From NCBI RefSeq assembly GCF_009857435.1, contig NZ_WWCK01000004.1, positions 372,001 through 436,000 on the forward strand: a stretch of DNA of 64,000 bases, in the 5' to 3' direction. Below are positions 55,182 through 63,178 of this stretch, piece after piece. This DNA comes from Duganella rivi (GTDB lineage Bacteria > Pseudomonadota > Gammaproteobacteria > Burkholderiales > Burkholderiaceae_D). Position 1 is the stretch's first letter; each line of letters opens with the position of its first letter. The position numbers were made by a program, and so were the translations under genes. Below the pieces are notes generated by a model, which did no database searches, was not told where the DNA came from, and saw only the letters and a list, made by a program, of their open reading frames with translations.

Positions 55182-55263
55182 AGCTTCATCGAAGCCTACG
55201 GCGCCAGCGGCGTGCCCTATCAGGACAACGCCTCTCGCGCCGTTCAACGTTTACAGCTCCCGA
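55182..55263 (+). pseudogene. Possible 3' gene remnant
   Basis: Between the small peptide gene and the convergent polyamine-binding gene, one plus-strand frame stays open with coding-like GC-rich third positions over about 28 codons (it begins Ser-Phe-Ile-Glu-Ala and contains Val-Pro-Tyr-Gln-Asp) up to a TGA at 55280. It has no start codon or ribosome site. It may be the tail of a deleted gene. Otherwise this stretch holds nothing visible. Confidence 0.25.
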
Positions 55264-56364
55264 TTACACCCCGGTTTTGAACTTCGTGTAGATGCGCGTG
55301 ATGTTGCGGCGAATGTCCGCCGGCACCGCCTCTGGCGCAGCCATGCGCTTCTTGTCTTCGGTCGACAGGAACACCGTCTTGTTGTTAGCGATATCCTTGC
55401 GCACGTGCTTGACGCTGGCCGCGTTCGGATTGGCGTAGAACACCTTGTTGGTCAGGCTGGCATGCACTTCAGGGCGCATGATGTAGTTGATCCACAGGTG
55501 GGCGTTGTTCGGGTGCGGCGCATCGGCTGGAATCGCCATGGTGTCGAACACCAGCGCGGCCGAGGTCTTCGGCACCAGCACTTCAATCACGTTGCCGTTC
55601 TTGGCGTCGATCGCGCGCTGGCGGGCGATGTTGATGTCGCCCGACCAGCCCAGCGCCACGCACACCGCGCCGTTGGCCATGTCATTGATGTAGCCCGACG
55701 AGCTGAACAAGGTCACGTAAGGACGAATCGCTTGCAGCACCTTGCCGGCTTCGGCGTAGTCGGCAGCCGACTTCGAGTAGGCTGGCTTGCCGGCGTAGAT
55801 CAGCGCGGCCGGCAGCACTTCCGACGGCGAGTCAAGGAAAGACACGCCGCACGATTTCAGCTTGGATGCGTACTTCGGATTGAAAATCAGCTCCCATGCG
55901 TTGTCCGGCATCGGCATGCCACCCAGCGCGGCCTTGACCTTGTTCACATTGATGCCGACCGTGGTGTAGCCCCACAGCCAGTCCACCAGGTACTCATTGC
56001 CCGGATCGATATTGGCCAGCTTGGCCTGGATTTCCGGGTCGAGGTTTTTCAGATTAGGCAGCTTGGACTTGTCCAGCTTGCGCAGCTGCTTGGCATCGAT
56101 TTGCAGGCGCGCCCATTGCGCGGTCGGCACCACGATGTCGTAGCCGGACTTGCCGGCGACCAGCTTGGAGTTCAGGATTTCGTTGTTATCGAAAAGGTCA
56201 TAACGAACCTTGATGCCGGTTTCCTTCTCAAAATTCTTAACCGTATCTTCGGCGATGTAGTCCGACCAGTTGTAAATATTGAGAACCTTTTCCTCTTGCG
56301 CCTGCGCCGCACCTGCCATCAAGCCGGCCGCGACCAGCACCGCACCAACGAACTTCCCTGCCAT
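55264..56364 (-). CDS. Polyamine ABC transporter substrate-binding protein (PotF-like)
   Basis: The start is the ATG at 56364 with GGAGGT upstream, giving 366 residues. A signal peptide (cut after AQAQ near residue 25) precedes VLNIYNWSDYIAEDTVKNFE, which is the classic start of PotF/PotD proteins, then YDIVVPTAQWARLQ, YTTVGINVNKV, FLDSPSEVLPAAL and ALGWSGDINIARQRA with the polyamine-contacting Trp and Asp. Expected ligand: putrescine or spermidine. No permease or ATPase genes are adjacent, so it must work with components encoded elsewhere or act as a sensor. Confidence 0.9.
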   Translation of the reverse strand: MAGKFVGAVLVAAGLMAGAAQAQEEKVLNIYNWSDYIAEDTVKNFEKETGIKVRYDLFDNNEILNSKLVAGKSGYDIVVPTAQWARLQIDAKQLRKLDKSKLPNLKNLDPEIQAKLANIDPGNEYLVDWLWGYTTVGINVNKVKAALGGMPMPDNAWELIFNPKYASKLKSCGVSFLDSPSEVLPAALIYAGKPAYSKSAADYAEAGKVLQAIRPYVTLFSSSGYINDMANGAVCVALGWSGDINIARQRAIDAKNGNVIEVLVPKTSAALVFDTMAIPADAPHPNNAHLWINYIMRPEVHASLTNKVFYANPNAASVKHVRKDIANNKTVFLSTEDKKRMAAPEAVPADIRRNITRIYTKFKTGV

Positions 56365-56445
56365 AGCACCTCCGAAATGGGATTCATACACAAGCCGTGA
56401 TGATCGGACATCTACCACGCGGATGCAAGGAGTTCCTTAGAATTA

Positions 56446-57828
56446 TCAGCCCAATATATCGAACAGAGTGCCGGTGCCTGCACTGCCGCTGCCCGTGAGC
56501 GCGCTGCCGGCGCCGGTTTGAGCCTGGGCCGTGTACAGGGCCGCCAGCGCGTTGGCCTGCAAGGTCATGGCCTTGGTCATGGCGGTTTTCTTGCTGTTCA
56601 GGCTGTTGATTTCGTTGGTGGTCAGGCTGGTTTCCTTGGTCAGCACGCTGTTGGCCGAGGTCAGCGAGGCGGCCTTGGCCGATAGCAGGTCGGCAATGCC
56701 GCGGCCGTCGTTGGTGAACAGCTTGGCCAGCGCGGCCGAATCGGCGGTCATGGCCGCTTGCAGCTTCTTATCGTCGAGCAGCAGGTTGCCGTCCTTGTCC
56801 TGGCTGACGCCGGCGGCCGCCAGCGCCGTCACCGAGACCGAGCCGCCGCCGGTTTTCAGCAGCAAATTCATCTGGCTCATGGTCTGGTTCAGGGCCGTAT
56901 CCGATTTCAAAGCGCCCTTTTGCAGCTTGAGCAGCTTGGCATTGAGATCGTTGTAGGCGCTGACGAACGATTTCAGGTTGGTGCTGATCTGGCTGGCGTC
57001 CTGCGTGATCGTGACGTCGCTTTTGCCCTTGCCCACCAGCGTCAGGGTGGCGCCGGCGATAGCGCTATCCTTGACGGTGTTGCTGGCACTCTTGATCTCC
57101 TTGCCGTCGACAGTGAGGATGGCGTCCAGCGCCGGGCTGGTTTGCTTGAGTTTTTGGGTGCCGTCGGGGTCGTAGGTCAGCAGATTTTTCAGCGCCGCGT
57201 CGCCGCTGACGCTGATGCGCATGCTGTTGGCCGCGCCGTCCGGGCCGGCAATCGACAGCGCGTACTGGCCATCGTCGCCCTTGACCACGCTGACGTCCAC
57301 GCCGGCGGCTTTGAAAGCGGCGGCGATGCCGTCCAGCGTGTTGTTGGTGGAATCGATGGTGACCGTTTTGCTGGCAGTGGCGGCGTTGACAAAGCCCTTC
57401 TCGCCGCCGGCGGTGCCGAAATCGATTTTGACGGTGGTCGTCGCGCCGGTGCCGATCTTGCCGTTGGAGGAAGCGAAATCTTCGCTGGTCAAGAACTGGC
57501 CCTGCGCCAATTGTTTGATATCCAGCGCGTAAGTGCCAGCCTTGGCGGCGCCGCTGGAGGCTGCTGTCAGCACGCCCTTGGCGGTGCTGGTGGCGCTGGT
57601 GTTGAGGCCATTGCCGACGAGGCCGGCGGCGATTTGCTGGAAGCTTGCCAGCGCGCTCTGCAACTGGCCAAGCGCCGACAATTTAGTCTGATCCTTGGTA
57701 ATGGACGCATTGAGCTTGGCAGCGGCGCTGGTTTGCGACGCCATGGTTTGCTGGACGCGATTGTAAACGTCCGTCGAGACCGTCGCGCCGGTTGAGCTGC
57801 TGGTCGAATTGATACTGGAAGTAGCCAT
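56446..57828 (-). CDS. fliD: Flagellar filament capping protein FliD
   Basis: Caps the filament tip and helps flagellin subunits fold in place. The 460-residue protein has no signal peptide, as expected for type III export. The N-terminal D0 helix region (STGATVSTDVYNRVQQTMA, then LNASITKDQTKLSALGQLQSA) and a C-terminal helical region (ASLTSANSVLTKETSLTTNE) form the FliD_N and FliD_C coiled ends. The middle is a variable Ala/Gly/Thr/Asp-rich beta region exposed on the cap. No other flagellar genes are in the window; fliS and fliT, usual neighbours, are absent. Confidence 0.9.
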   Translation of the reverse strand: MATSSINSTSSSTGATVSTDVYNRVQQTMASQTSAAAKLNASITKDQTKLSALGQLQSALASFQQIAAGLVGNGLNTSATSTAKGVLTAASSGAAKAGTYALDIKQLAQGQFLTSEDFASSNGKIGTGATTTVKIDFGTAGGEKGFVNAATASKTVTIDSTNNTLDGIAAAFKAAGVDVSVVKGDDGQYALSIAGPDGAANSMRISVSGDAALKNLLTYDPDGTQKLKQTSPALDAILTVDGKEIKSASNTVKDSAIAGATLTLVGKGKSDVTITQDASQISTNLKSFVSAYNDLNAKLLKLQKGALKSDTALNQTMSQMNLLLKTGGGSVSVTALAAAGVSQDKDGNLLLDDKKLQAAMTADSAALAKLFTNDGRGIADLLSAKAASLTSANSVLTKETSLTTNEINSLNSKKTAMTKAMTLQANALAALYTAQAQTGAGSALTGSGSAGTGTLFDILG

Positions 57829-58047
57829 GGTTTCATTCCATTTTGGTGGTTACCTAGTATGCAACATAGACGTCCGCACCAAAGCGGTGAACAGCAAGGG
57901 TTTTCCCCCTTATTCGATAGCACTCACTTCATTTACCTACTATTGCTCCATATCATGCACTGCAAATCAAGTTCAGACTATTTTATGAAACGCTACTCCC
58001 TGCTTGTAGCTGCGCCACAAAACACATATTATTAACCTATAGGTGAA

Positions 58048-58440
58048 ATGTCCTCCTACGCTGTCATTGAGAGCGGAAAGTACAATGTGCTGGCGCTGGG
58101 TCATGTAGCGGATGATTTCAGCACCACTTTCCCCGCACTCACCTTCCTCCAGACACTGGCATCGTCTGCCCAGTACGGCGCTAGCGCGAAGGGTTTTAAG
58201 AAGCTATTTCAACGCTACGCTGATGGTGGACGCAGTAAATTGACCGCCGAACTGTTTCACGAAGTCGATAAGGACAAAGGCATTTGGGAGTTCGTCAAAG
58301 GCGATTTACGCTTATTCTGTTTCGTGATCGGGAACAACGTGATTCTGACCAATGGCACGATCAAGAAGTCACAAAAAGTCGATCAAGCAGAAGTGAGCAT
58401 CGCCATCAGGTGTAAAGCCCAATTCCGCCTCAACCATTAG
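58048..58440 (+). CDS. RelE/HigB-like toxin of a type II toxin-antitoxin pair
   Basis: The 130-residue protein resembles HigB/RelE-type mRNA interferases in its second half: GIWEFVKGDLRLFCFVIGNN and VILTNGTIKKSQKVDQAEV carry the strand-rich end with basic residues that usually contact mRNA. The first 60 residues are longer than in typical HigB and may be an added subdomain. The gene order is toxin first, then an XRE antitoxin 7 bp later, which is the HigBA order. The pair lies after a roughly 220-bp AT-richer gap following fliD. Codon use is less GC-rich than in the core genes. Confidence 0.75.
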   Translation: MSSYAVIESGKYNVLALGHVADDFSTTFPALTFLQTLASSAQYGASAKGFKKLFQRYADGGRSKLTAELFHEVDKDKGIWEFVKGDLRLFCFVIGNNVILTNGTIKKSQKVDQAEVSIAIRCKAQFRLNH

Positions 58441-58447
58441 GACGATC

Positions 58448-58744
58448 ATGAGCAACCCCGCATTAAACTGGTACAGCACCTTAGCCTCCGACGATCTCGA
58501 TGACTTGAAGCTGGATTTTGCTATTGCCATTGAGCGCGCACTTGTTAACGCAGGCAAGAAGCGCGCTGATCTGGCACGAGAATTGGGCGTTTCCCCCTCC
58601 CGAATTACGGCAATCTTACGAGGGGAGGAAAACCTAACGATGGAAGTAATGCACAAACTGGCGGTCGCTGTCGGCTACAAAATCCGCATCGACATTAGCC
58701 CGGCAAGCGCCACTGAACGGCGCGAAGATTTTTCCATATCATAA
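58448..58744 (+). CDS. XRE-family HTH antitoxin (HigA-like)
   Basis: The 98-residue product has a helix-turn-helix of the Cro/cI type at about residues 35-80 (KKRADLARELGVSPSRITAI, then LRGEENLTMEVMHKLAVAVG). The N-terminal ~30 residues form an amphipathic helix (LDDLKLDFAIAIERALVNAG) that could bind the toxin. The C-terminus has a short beta segment (YKIRIDISPA). It directly follows the RelE-like gene, so it should neutralise that toxin and repress the operon. Antitoxin function is inferred from context and fold. Confidence 0.78.
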   Translation: MSNPALNWYSTLASDDLDDLKLDFAIAIERALVNAGKKRADLARELGVSPSRITAILRGEENLTMEVMHKLAVAVGYKIRIDISPASATERREDFSIS

Positions 58745-58765
58745 TTCGCGAACCGAGTGTTTTAC

Positions 58766-60151
58766 CTAATTCCAGCTTGGTGCTGACGAACCGAGGCTTG
58801 CGGCTGGGCGGGACCAAGCCATCGGTGCACCATCGATGGTGACTGGCGGAAGGTAACGGCGGGCTGGGCCCCATTCGGATTGTTCGAGCTGCGGCGCGTA
58901 GTCGTTGTCGGACGTGGGCGCCATTGGAGTGGTGGTCTGCATCGGTGCTGTTGACGGGACGTCGGTGAGCAGCTTGGCGGTGCGGGCTAGTGAGAGGCGG
59001 GCTTGCAGGGTGCGGGCTTCGTGCAGGCGAGCGATCAGTGCGCGGACTGTGGCGGCGGCCATGAGGTAGCCGGTGGCGTGGTCCAGGGCTTGGACGGGTA
59101 GCGCAACGGGCTTGGTGGCGCCCTGTTGCTGCATGCCGTGGTAGGCGATGCCGCTGCTCATTTGCACCAGGCTGTCGAAGCCGCGACGGCCAGCCAACGG
59201 GCCGGTCCAGCCGTAAGCGTCGAGTGCGACGTCGATTAAGCGCGGATTCAGTTGGCGTCGCATTCGTTTGCCGAAGCCGAGGCGCTCTAACGCGTCGGGG
59301 CGGTAGCCGTGTACCAACACATCGGCTTCCGCCAGCAAGCCGGCGAACACGGCGCGATCCGCCGCTTGCGCCAGATCCAGTCGCGCGCAGCGTTTGCCGA
59401 GGGTGACTTCGGGGATGACGCCCGGCTCGTTCCAGCCAGGCGGATCGATGCGCAGCACGTCCGCGCCGTAACCGGCCAGGAAACGGGTTGCCACCGGGCC
59501 GGCCAGCACGCGCGTCAGATCCAGTACTTTCAATCCGGCTAGCGGGCGGTCGGCCATCCACGGCCATGCGCGCTGTCCGGCCGCGTTGCCGGCGCCGCTC
59601 ACGTCGGCAAACGCGATCAATGCCTCTTGCGCGACAGCTTGACCCTGCGGATGTGCGCGCCACTCGTCCATCGAACGCATCATCGCTGCGCAGCCGCCTT
59701 GCGCGATGAAGGCCTCCTCTAAGTCCAGGCCGCGCCAGCGGGACACGGCTTGCGCGACCGTCTCACGGTCTTCGGCGCATCCAAGCACCGCCAGCGCTGC
59801 GGCGCGATGATGAGGTGCGTTGGTGTGCAGGCGTATCCAGCCATCGGCGGTGGCGTAATCGCCTGCCACGCTGTCCCACAACGGCGGCCGCTCCCACCCC
59901 ACAGGGTGTAACGACCAGCTGAACCACATGGAGGCAAGACGCTGATCGACAGTCACACAGGCTGCCGGTGCGCCCTGCGCGACCATCAACTGCTGCACGG
60001 CCAATGCCGCCGCGCCGACCGAAGCCGCCGCGAGATCGGTCACGGCAAAGTACGATGGCAATGCGCCCTCGCCCACAATCTGCACGGCGCCCAACGCCGA
60101 TGACGGCAAGTCCAGTGCAGACCAAATGGCGTTCAGCAGATGATCAGACAT
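58766..60151 (-). CDS. CaiB/BaiF-family CoA-transferase, tandem-half form
   Basis: The 461-residue protein contains a class III CoA-transferase core in its second half. PLAGLKVLDLTRVLAGPVAT (near residue 203), YGADVLRIDPPG, LVHGYRPDALERLGFG, and RGFDSLVQMSSGIAYHG are family blocks. The first 200 residues are a separate part resembling the same fold (SVGAAALAVQQLMVAQGAPA and FSWSLHPVGWERPPLWDSVAGDY), so it appears as a permuted or duplicated form. The C-terminus is a Pro/Thr-rich tail. It diverges from the HTH-citrate synthase gene, 93 bp apart, so the pair may work in one pathway. The acyl group moved is unknown. Confidence 0.82.
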   Translation of the reverse strand: MSDHLLNAIWSALDLPSSALGAVQIVGEGALPSYFAVTDLAAASVGAAALAVQQLMVAQGAPAACVTVDQRLASMWFSWSLHPVGWERPPLWDSVAGDYATADGWIRLHTNAPHHRAAALAVLGCAEDRETVAQAVSRWRGLDLEEAFIAQGGCAAMMRSMDEWRAHPQGQAVAQEALIAFADVSGAGNAAGQRAWPWMADRPLAGLKVLDLTRVLAGPVATRFLAGYGADVLRIDPPGWNEPGVIPEVTLGKRCARLDLAQAADRAVFAGLLAEADVLVHGYRPDALERLGFGKRMRRQLNPRLIDVALDAYGWTGPLAGRRGFDSLVQMSSGIAYHGMQQQGATKPVALPVQALDHATGYLMAAATVRALIARLHEARTLQARLSLARTAKLLTDVPSTAPMQTTTPMAPTSDNDYAPQLEQSEWGPARRYLPPVTIDGAPMAWSRPAASLGSSAPSWN

Positions 60152-60244
60152 GTCGGCTCCCGATAAGTTATGCTTGGTCTCAGCTTAGGGCTGCGTGTCC
60201 GCAAGCGTCAATCTTGACTTGAAGTGTCAACATAGGAAGTGGAA

Positions 60245-61435
60245 ATGGTCTGGATGACCGCCGCAGAAGCTTTGGACGTGCTCAACGTTCGCCCGCAAAC
60301 GCTGTACGCCAATGTCAGCCGGGGAAAAATCCGCGCCAAGCCGGATGACGATGATCCGCGCCGCAGCCTGTATCACCGCGACGATGTGCTGCGCATGGCG
60401 CGCCGCGCCAACGGGCGGCGCAAAGTGGAAATCGTCTCCAGCGAGGCGATGCAATATGGCGATCCGGTGCTGCCGTCATCGATCTCCACCGCCGCGGACG
60501 GCAAGTTGCTCTACCGCGGCCACGATGCCGCCACACTAGCCGAAAACACCAGCCTCGAAGACATCGCCGCCCTGCTGTGGGAATGCGATGCCGCCGAAGC
60601 GGCTGCACTCTGGCCCGCCAGCGCCAGCCTCCCCACCGCGCCGGCGCCGGCAGCGCAGAGCGCGCCTGAGAGCGCACTTGCCGCTGGCCTGCTCGCGCTC
60701 GCGCGCCGCAGCGCTGTGGATGCGCCATCGCTGGGCCGCGCGCCAGCCGATCTGCGCGCCGAAGCCGCCCAAGTCCTCGTCTCTCTGGTAGACGCCATGA
60801 CCGGCCGTTCCGACGCCGGCTCCATCAGCACCCGCCTCGCCCACGCATGGCAAGTCCCGCAGCACGAAGACTTGATCCGCCGCGCCCTCGTGCTGATGGC
60901 CGATCACGAACTAAACGCCTCCACCTTCGCCACCCGCGTCGCCATCTCGACTGGCGCCTCGCTGGCCGCTGGCGTGCTCGCCGGCTTCACCACCCTCACC
61001 GGCCCGCTGCACGGCGGCGCAGCAAAAGAATTCGCCCAGCTCATCGCCCACGCGCAAGCCGACAACGCCAGCAGCGCCGTCGCCAACTGGCTCGCCAGCA
61101 AGCGCCCGCTACCCGCCTTCGGCCATCCGCTTTACAGCGACGGCGATTTGCGCGCCCGAGCCCTGCTCAAGCACCTACCGAAACTTAAACCATATGAAGA
61201 GTTGGCCGCAACCGCCGAACAGCAGGCCGGTGAACTACCGAATATCGACTACGCGCTCGCGCTGCTAACCGCGCACTGCGGCCTGCCGAAAGACGCACCG
61301 TTTATCTTGTTTGCTGTGGGTCGCTGCGTCGGCTGGTTGGCACACGCCCTGGAGCAAGTGCAAGCCAACCGCCTGATCCGGCCGCGAGCCCGCTACACGG
61401 GGCCCGCCGCCATCATCAGCGCAGGAATTTATTGA
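60245..61435 (+). CDS. Citrate synthase-family enzyme fused to an N-terminal helix-turn-helix
   Basis: The ATG at 60245 is used, with AGGA seven bases upstream; a GTG six bases earlier has the site too close. The 396-residue protein begins with an excisionase/MerR-like HTH (about 3-55; MTAAEALDVLNVRPQTLYAN, then RSLYHRDDVLRMARRA). A short citrate synthase domain follows (about 70-396). Catalytic residues are conserved: ADHELNAST, GPLHGGA (His), PAFGHPLYSDGDLRA (His and Arg), NIDYALALL (Asp), and GRCVGWLAHALEQ. It may condense an acyl-CoA with an oxoacid and bind DNA, or act as a metabolite-sensing regulator of the divergent CoA-transferase gene. Confidence 0.85.
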   Translation: MVWMTAAEALDVLNVRPQTLYANVSRGKIRAKPDDDDPRRSLYHRDDVLRMARRANGRRKVEIVSSEAMQYGDPVLPSSISTAADGKLLYRGHDAATLAENTSLEDIAALLWECDAAEAAALWPASASLPTAPAPAAQSAPESALAAGLLALARRSAVDAPSLGRAPADLRAEAAQVLVSLVDAMTGRSDAGSISTRLAHAWQVPQHEDLIRRALVLMADHELNASTFATRVAISTGASLAAGVLAGFTTLTGPLHGGAAKEFAQLIAHAQADNASSAVANWLASKRPLPAFGHPLYSDGDLRARALLKHLPKLKPYEELAATAEQQAGELPNIDYALALLTAHCGLPKDAPFILFAVGRCVGWLAHALEQVQANRLIRPRARYTGPAAIISAGIY

Positions 61436-61736
61436 TGGTGGCCATGGTGGCCAGGTCGGGATTCATAAACTGGAATCCGATTTTGAAATGGTCGCCGCTG
61501 AAGATGCAGTAGTTCACCCGCGACTGGCAGCTCAGGATCTGCGCCCTGCCCTCGACGAACAGCTCGAACGACACCATGCCCACCTCACCGGTCGCCAATT
61601 TGTTGTCGAACGTGAGCGACACCCCGGCCGCACTGATATCCAGCGTGCGCCCCTGCTTGGGCGGCATGCCATCCATCACCACGACTGCTTTGGAACGCAC
61701 GATCTTACGCGCGCCTGACCTTTGATCGACTAACAC
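61416..61736 (-). CDS. Small PilZ-domain protein
   Basis: The 106-residue protein starts with GTG at 61736, eight bases after GAGG. It is a single PilZ-type barrel: RKIVRSKAVVV at the start, TLDISAAGVSLTF as the D/NxSxxG motif, and the terminal FKIGFQFMNPDLATMATINK. The RxxxR element before it is imperfect (SGARKIVRSK), so c-di-GMP binding is likely but not certain. Its 3' end overlaps the convergent HTH-citrate synthase gene by 20 bp. Role: small c-di-GMP effector, partner unknown. Confidence 0.8.
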   Translation of the reverse strand: MLVDQRSGARKIVRSKAVVVMDGMPPKQGRTLDISAAGVSLTFDNKLATGEVGMVSFELFVEGRAQILSCQSRVNYCIFSGDHFKIGFQFMNPDLATMATINKFLR

Positions 61737-61798
61737 TTTCTTGTCCTCTTATTACGCAAAATGCACTATTAACGATTACAACACATAACAATACATCG

Positions 61799-63175
61799 TT
61801 ATTGGATTTCGCGCAGCTTATTGAAGGCATCATCGATTCGGTCAACACTAATAATTGTCATCCCTTCAATCGGCTGCTTGGGCGCATTGGCGCTCGGGAT
61901 CATGGCAATCGAGAAACCGAGCTTGGCCGCCTCGCGCAGGCGCTCTTGCCCGCGCGGCGCCGGACGGATCTCGCCCGCCAAGCCCACCTCGCCAAACACC
62001 ACGAAACCGCGCGGCAGCGGCTTGCTGCGCATCGAGGAATTAATTGCAAGCAACACCGCCAAGTCGGCGGCCGGCTCGGTAATCTTGACGCCGCCCACCG
62101 CGTTGATGAACACGTCCTGATCGAACGCGGCAATCCCGGCATGGCGATGCAGCACCGCTAGCAGCATCGCCAGGCGATTCTGCTCCAGGCCGACCGACAA
62201 GCGGCGCGCGTTTGGCTGGTGGCTGGCATCGACCAGTGCCTGGATCTCCACCAGCAGCGGCCGCGTGCCCTCCTGCGTCACCATCACGCAGGAGCCGGGC
62301 ACTTGATTATCGTGCTGCGACAGGAACAGCGCCGACGGATTCGACACGCCCTTCAAGCCTTTCTCGGTCATGGCAAACACGCCCAGCTCGTTGACCGCGC
62401 CGAAACGGTTTTTAATCGCCCGCACCAAGCGGAAGCTCGAATGGTTATCGCCTTCGAAGTACAGCACGGTATCGACGATGTGCTCCAGCACGCGCGGCCC
62501 AGCCAGCGCGCCTTCCTTGGTGACGTGGCCAACCAGAATGATGGTCACGCCGGTTTGTTTGGCCGCGCGCGTCAATTGCGCCGCGCACTCGCGCACCTGC
62601 GCCACCGAACCCGGCGCAGAACTTAAAGCATCGGAATACAGCGTCTGGATCGAATCGATCACCGCCACTTCCGGCTTGAGATCGGCCAAGGTGCCGAGGA
62701 TTTTCTCCAGCTGGATTTCAGCCTGCAATTTCAGATCGCGGGCATCGATGGCCAGGCGCTTAGCGCGCAAGGCGATCTGCGCGCCCGACTCCTCGCCGGA
62801 CACGTACAGCACCTTCTTCATGTGCGACACATTGGCCAGCGCCTGCAACAGCAGCGTCGATTTGCCGATGCCGGGATCGCCGCCGATCAGCACCACGCCG
62901 CCCGACACCAGGCCGCCGCCCAGCACGCGGTCAAATTCCTCGATGCCGGTGCCGAAGCGCGGTACGTCGATCGCATCGATATCGGCCAGCGACAGCACCG
63001 GCGCGGTCTGCGCCAGCGCCAGGTGGGCCGGCTGCGAGTAGCGGTTGTTGCCACCGGCCTCGATGACGGTCTCCACCATGGTGTTCCACTGCTGGCAGGA
63101 CGAACACTGGCCAGTCCATTTAGTGGAAGTGCCGCCGCACTCGCTACAGGTGTAATTGGTTTTTGCCTTTGCCAT
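61799..63175 (-). CDS. radA: DNA repair protein RadA (Sms)
   Basis: Helicase-like protein that drives branch migration in homologous recombination. The 458-residue protein has the N-terminal zinc finger CSECGGTSTKWTGQCSSCQQ, the RecA-like ATPase with GGDPGIGKSTLLLQ and Walker B PEVAVIDSIQTL, the RadA-specific KNRFGAVNELGVF, and the Lon-protease-like C-terminal domain (VFINAVGGVKITEPAADLA to the end). Lengths and order match the family. alr lies three bases upstream on the same strand. Confidence 0.97.
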   Translation of the reverse strand: MAKAKTNYTCSECGGTSTKWTGQCSSCQQWNTMVETVIEAGGNNRYSQPAHLALAQTAPVLSLADIDAIDVPRFGTGIEEFDRVLGGGLVSGGVVLIGGDPGIGKSTLLLQALANVSHMKKVLYVSGEESGAQIALRAKRLAIDARDLKLQAEIQLEKILGTLADLKPEVAVIDSIQTLYSDALSSAPGSVAQVRECAAQLTRAAKQTGVTIILVGHVTKEGALAGPRVLEHIVDTVLYFEGDNHSSFRLVRAIKNRFGAVNELGVFAMTEKGLKGVSNPSALFLSQHDNQVPGSCVMVTQEGTRPLLVEIQALVDASHQPNARRLSVGLEQNRLAMLLAVLHRHAGIAAFDQDVFINAVGGVKITEPAADLAVLLAINSSMRSKPLPRGFVVFGEVGLAGEIRPAPRGQERLREAAKLGFSIAMIPSANAPKQPIEGMTIISVDRIDDAFNKLREIQ

Positions 63176-63178
63176 GCT

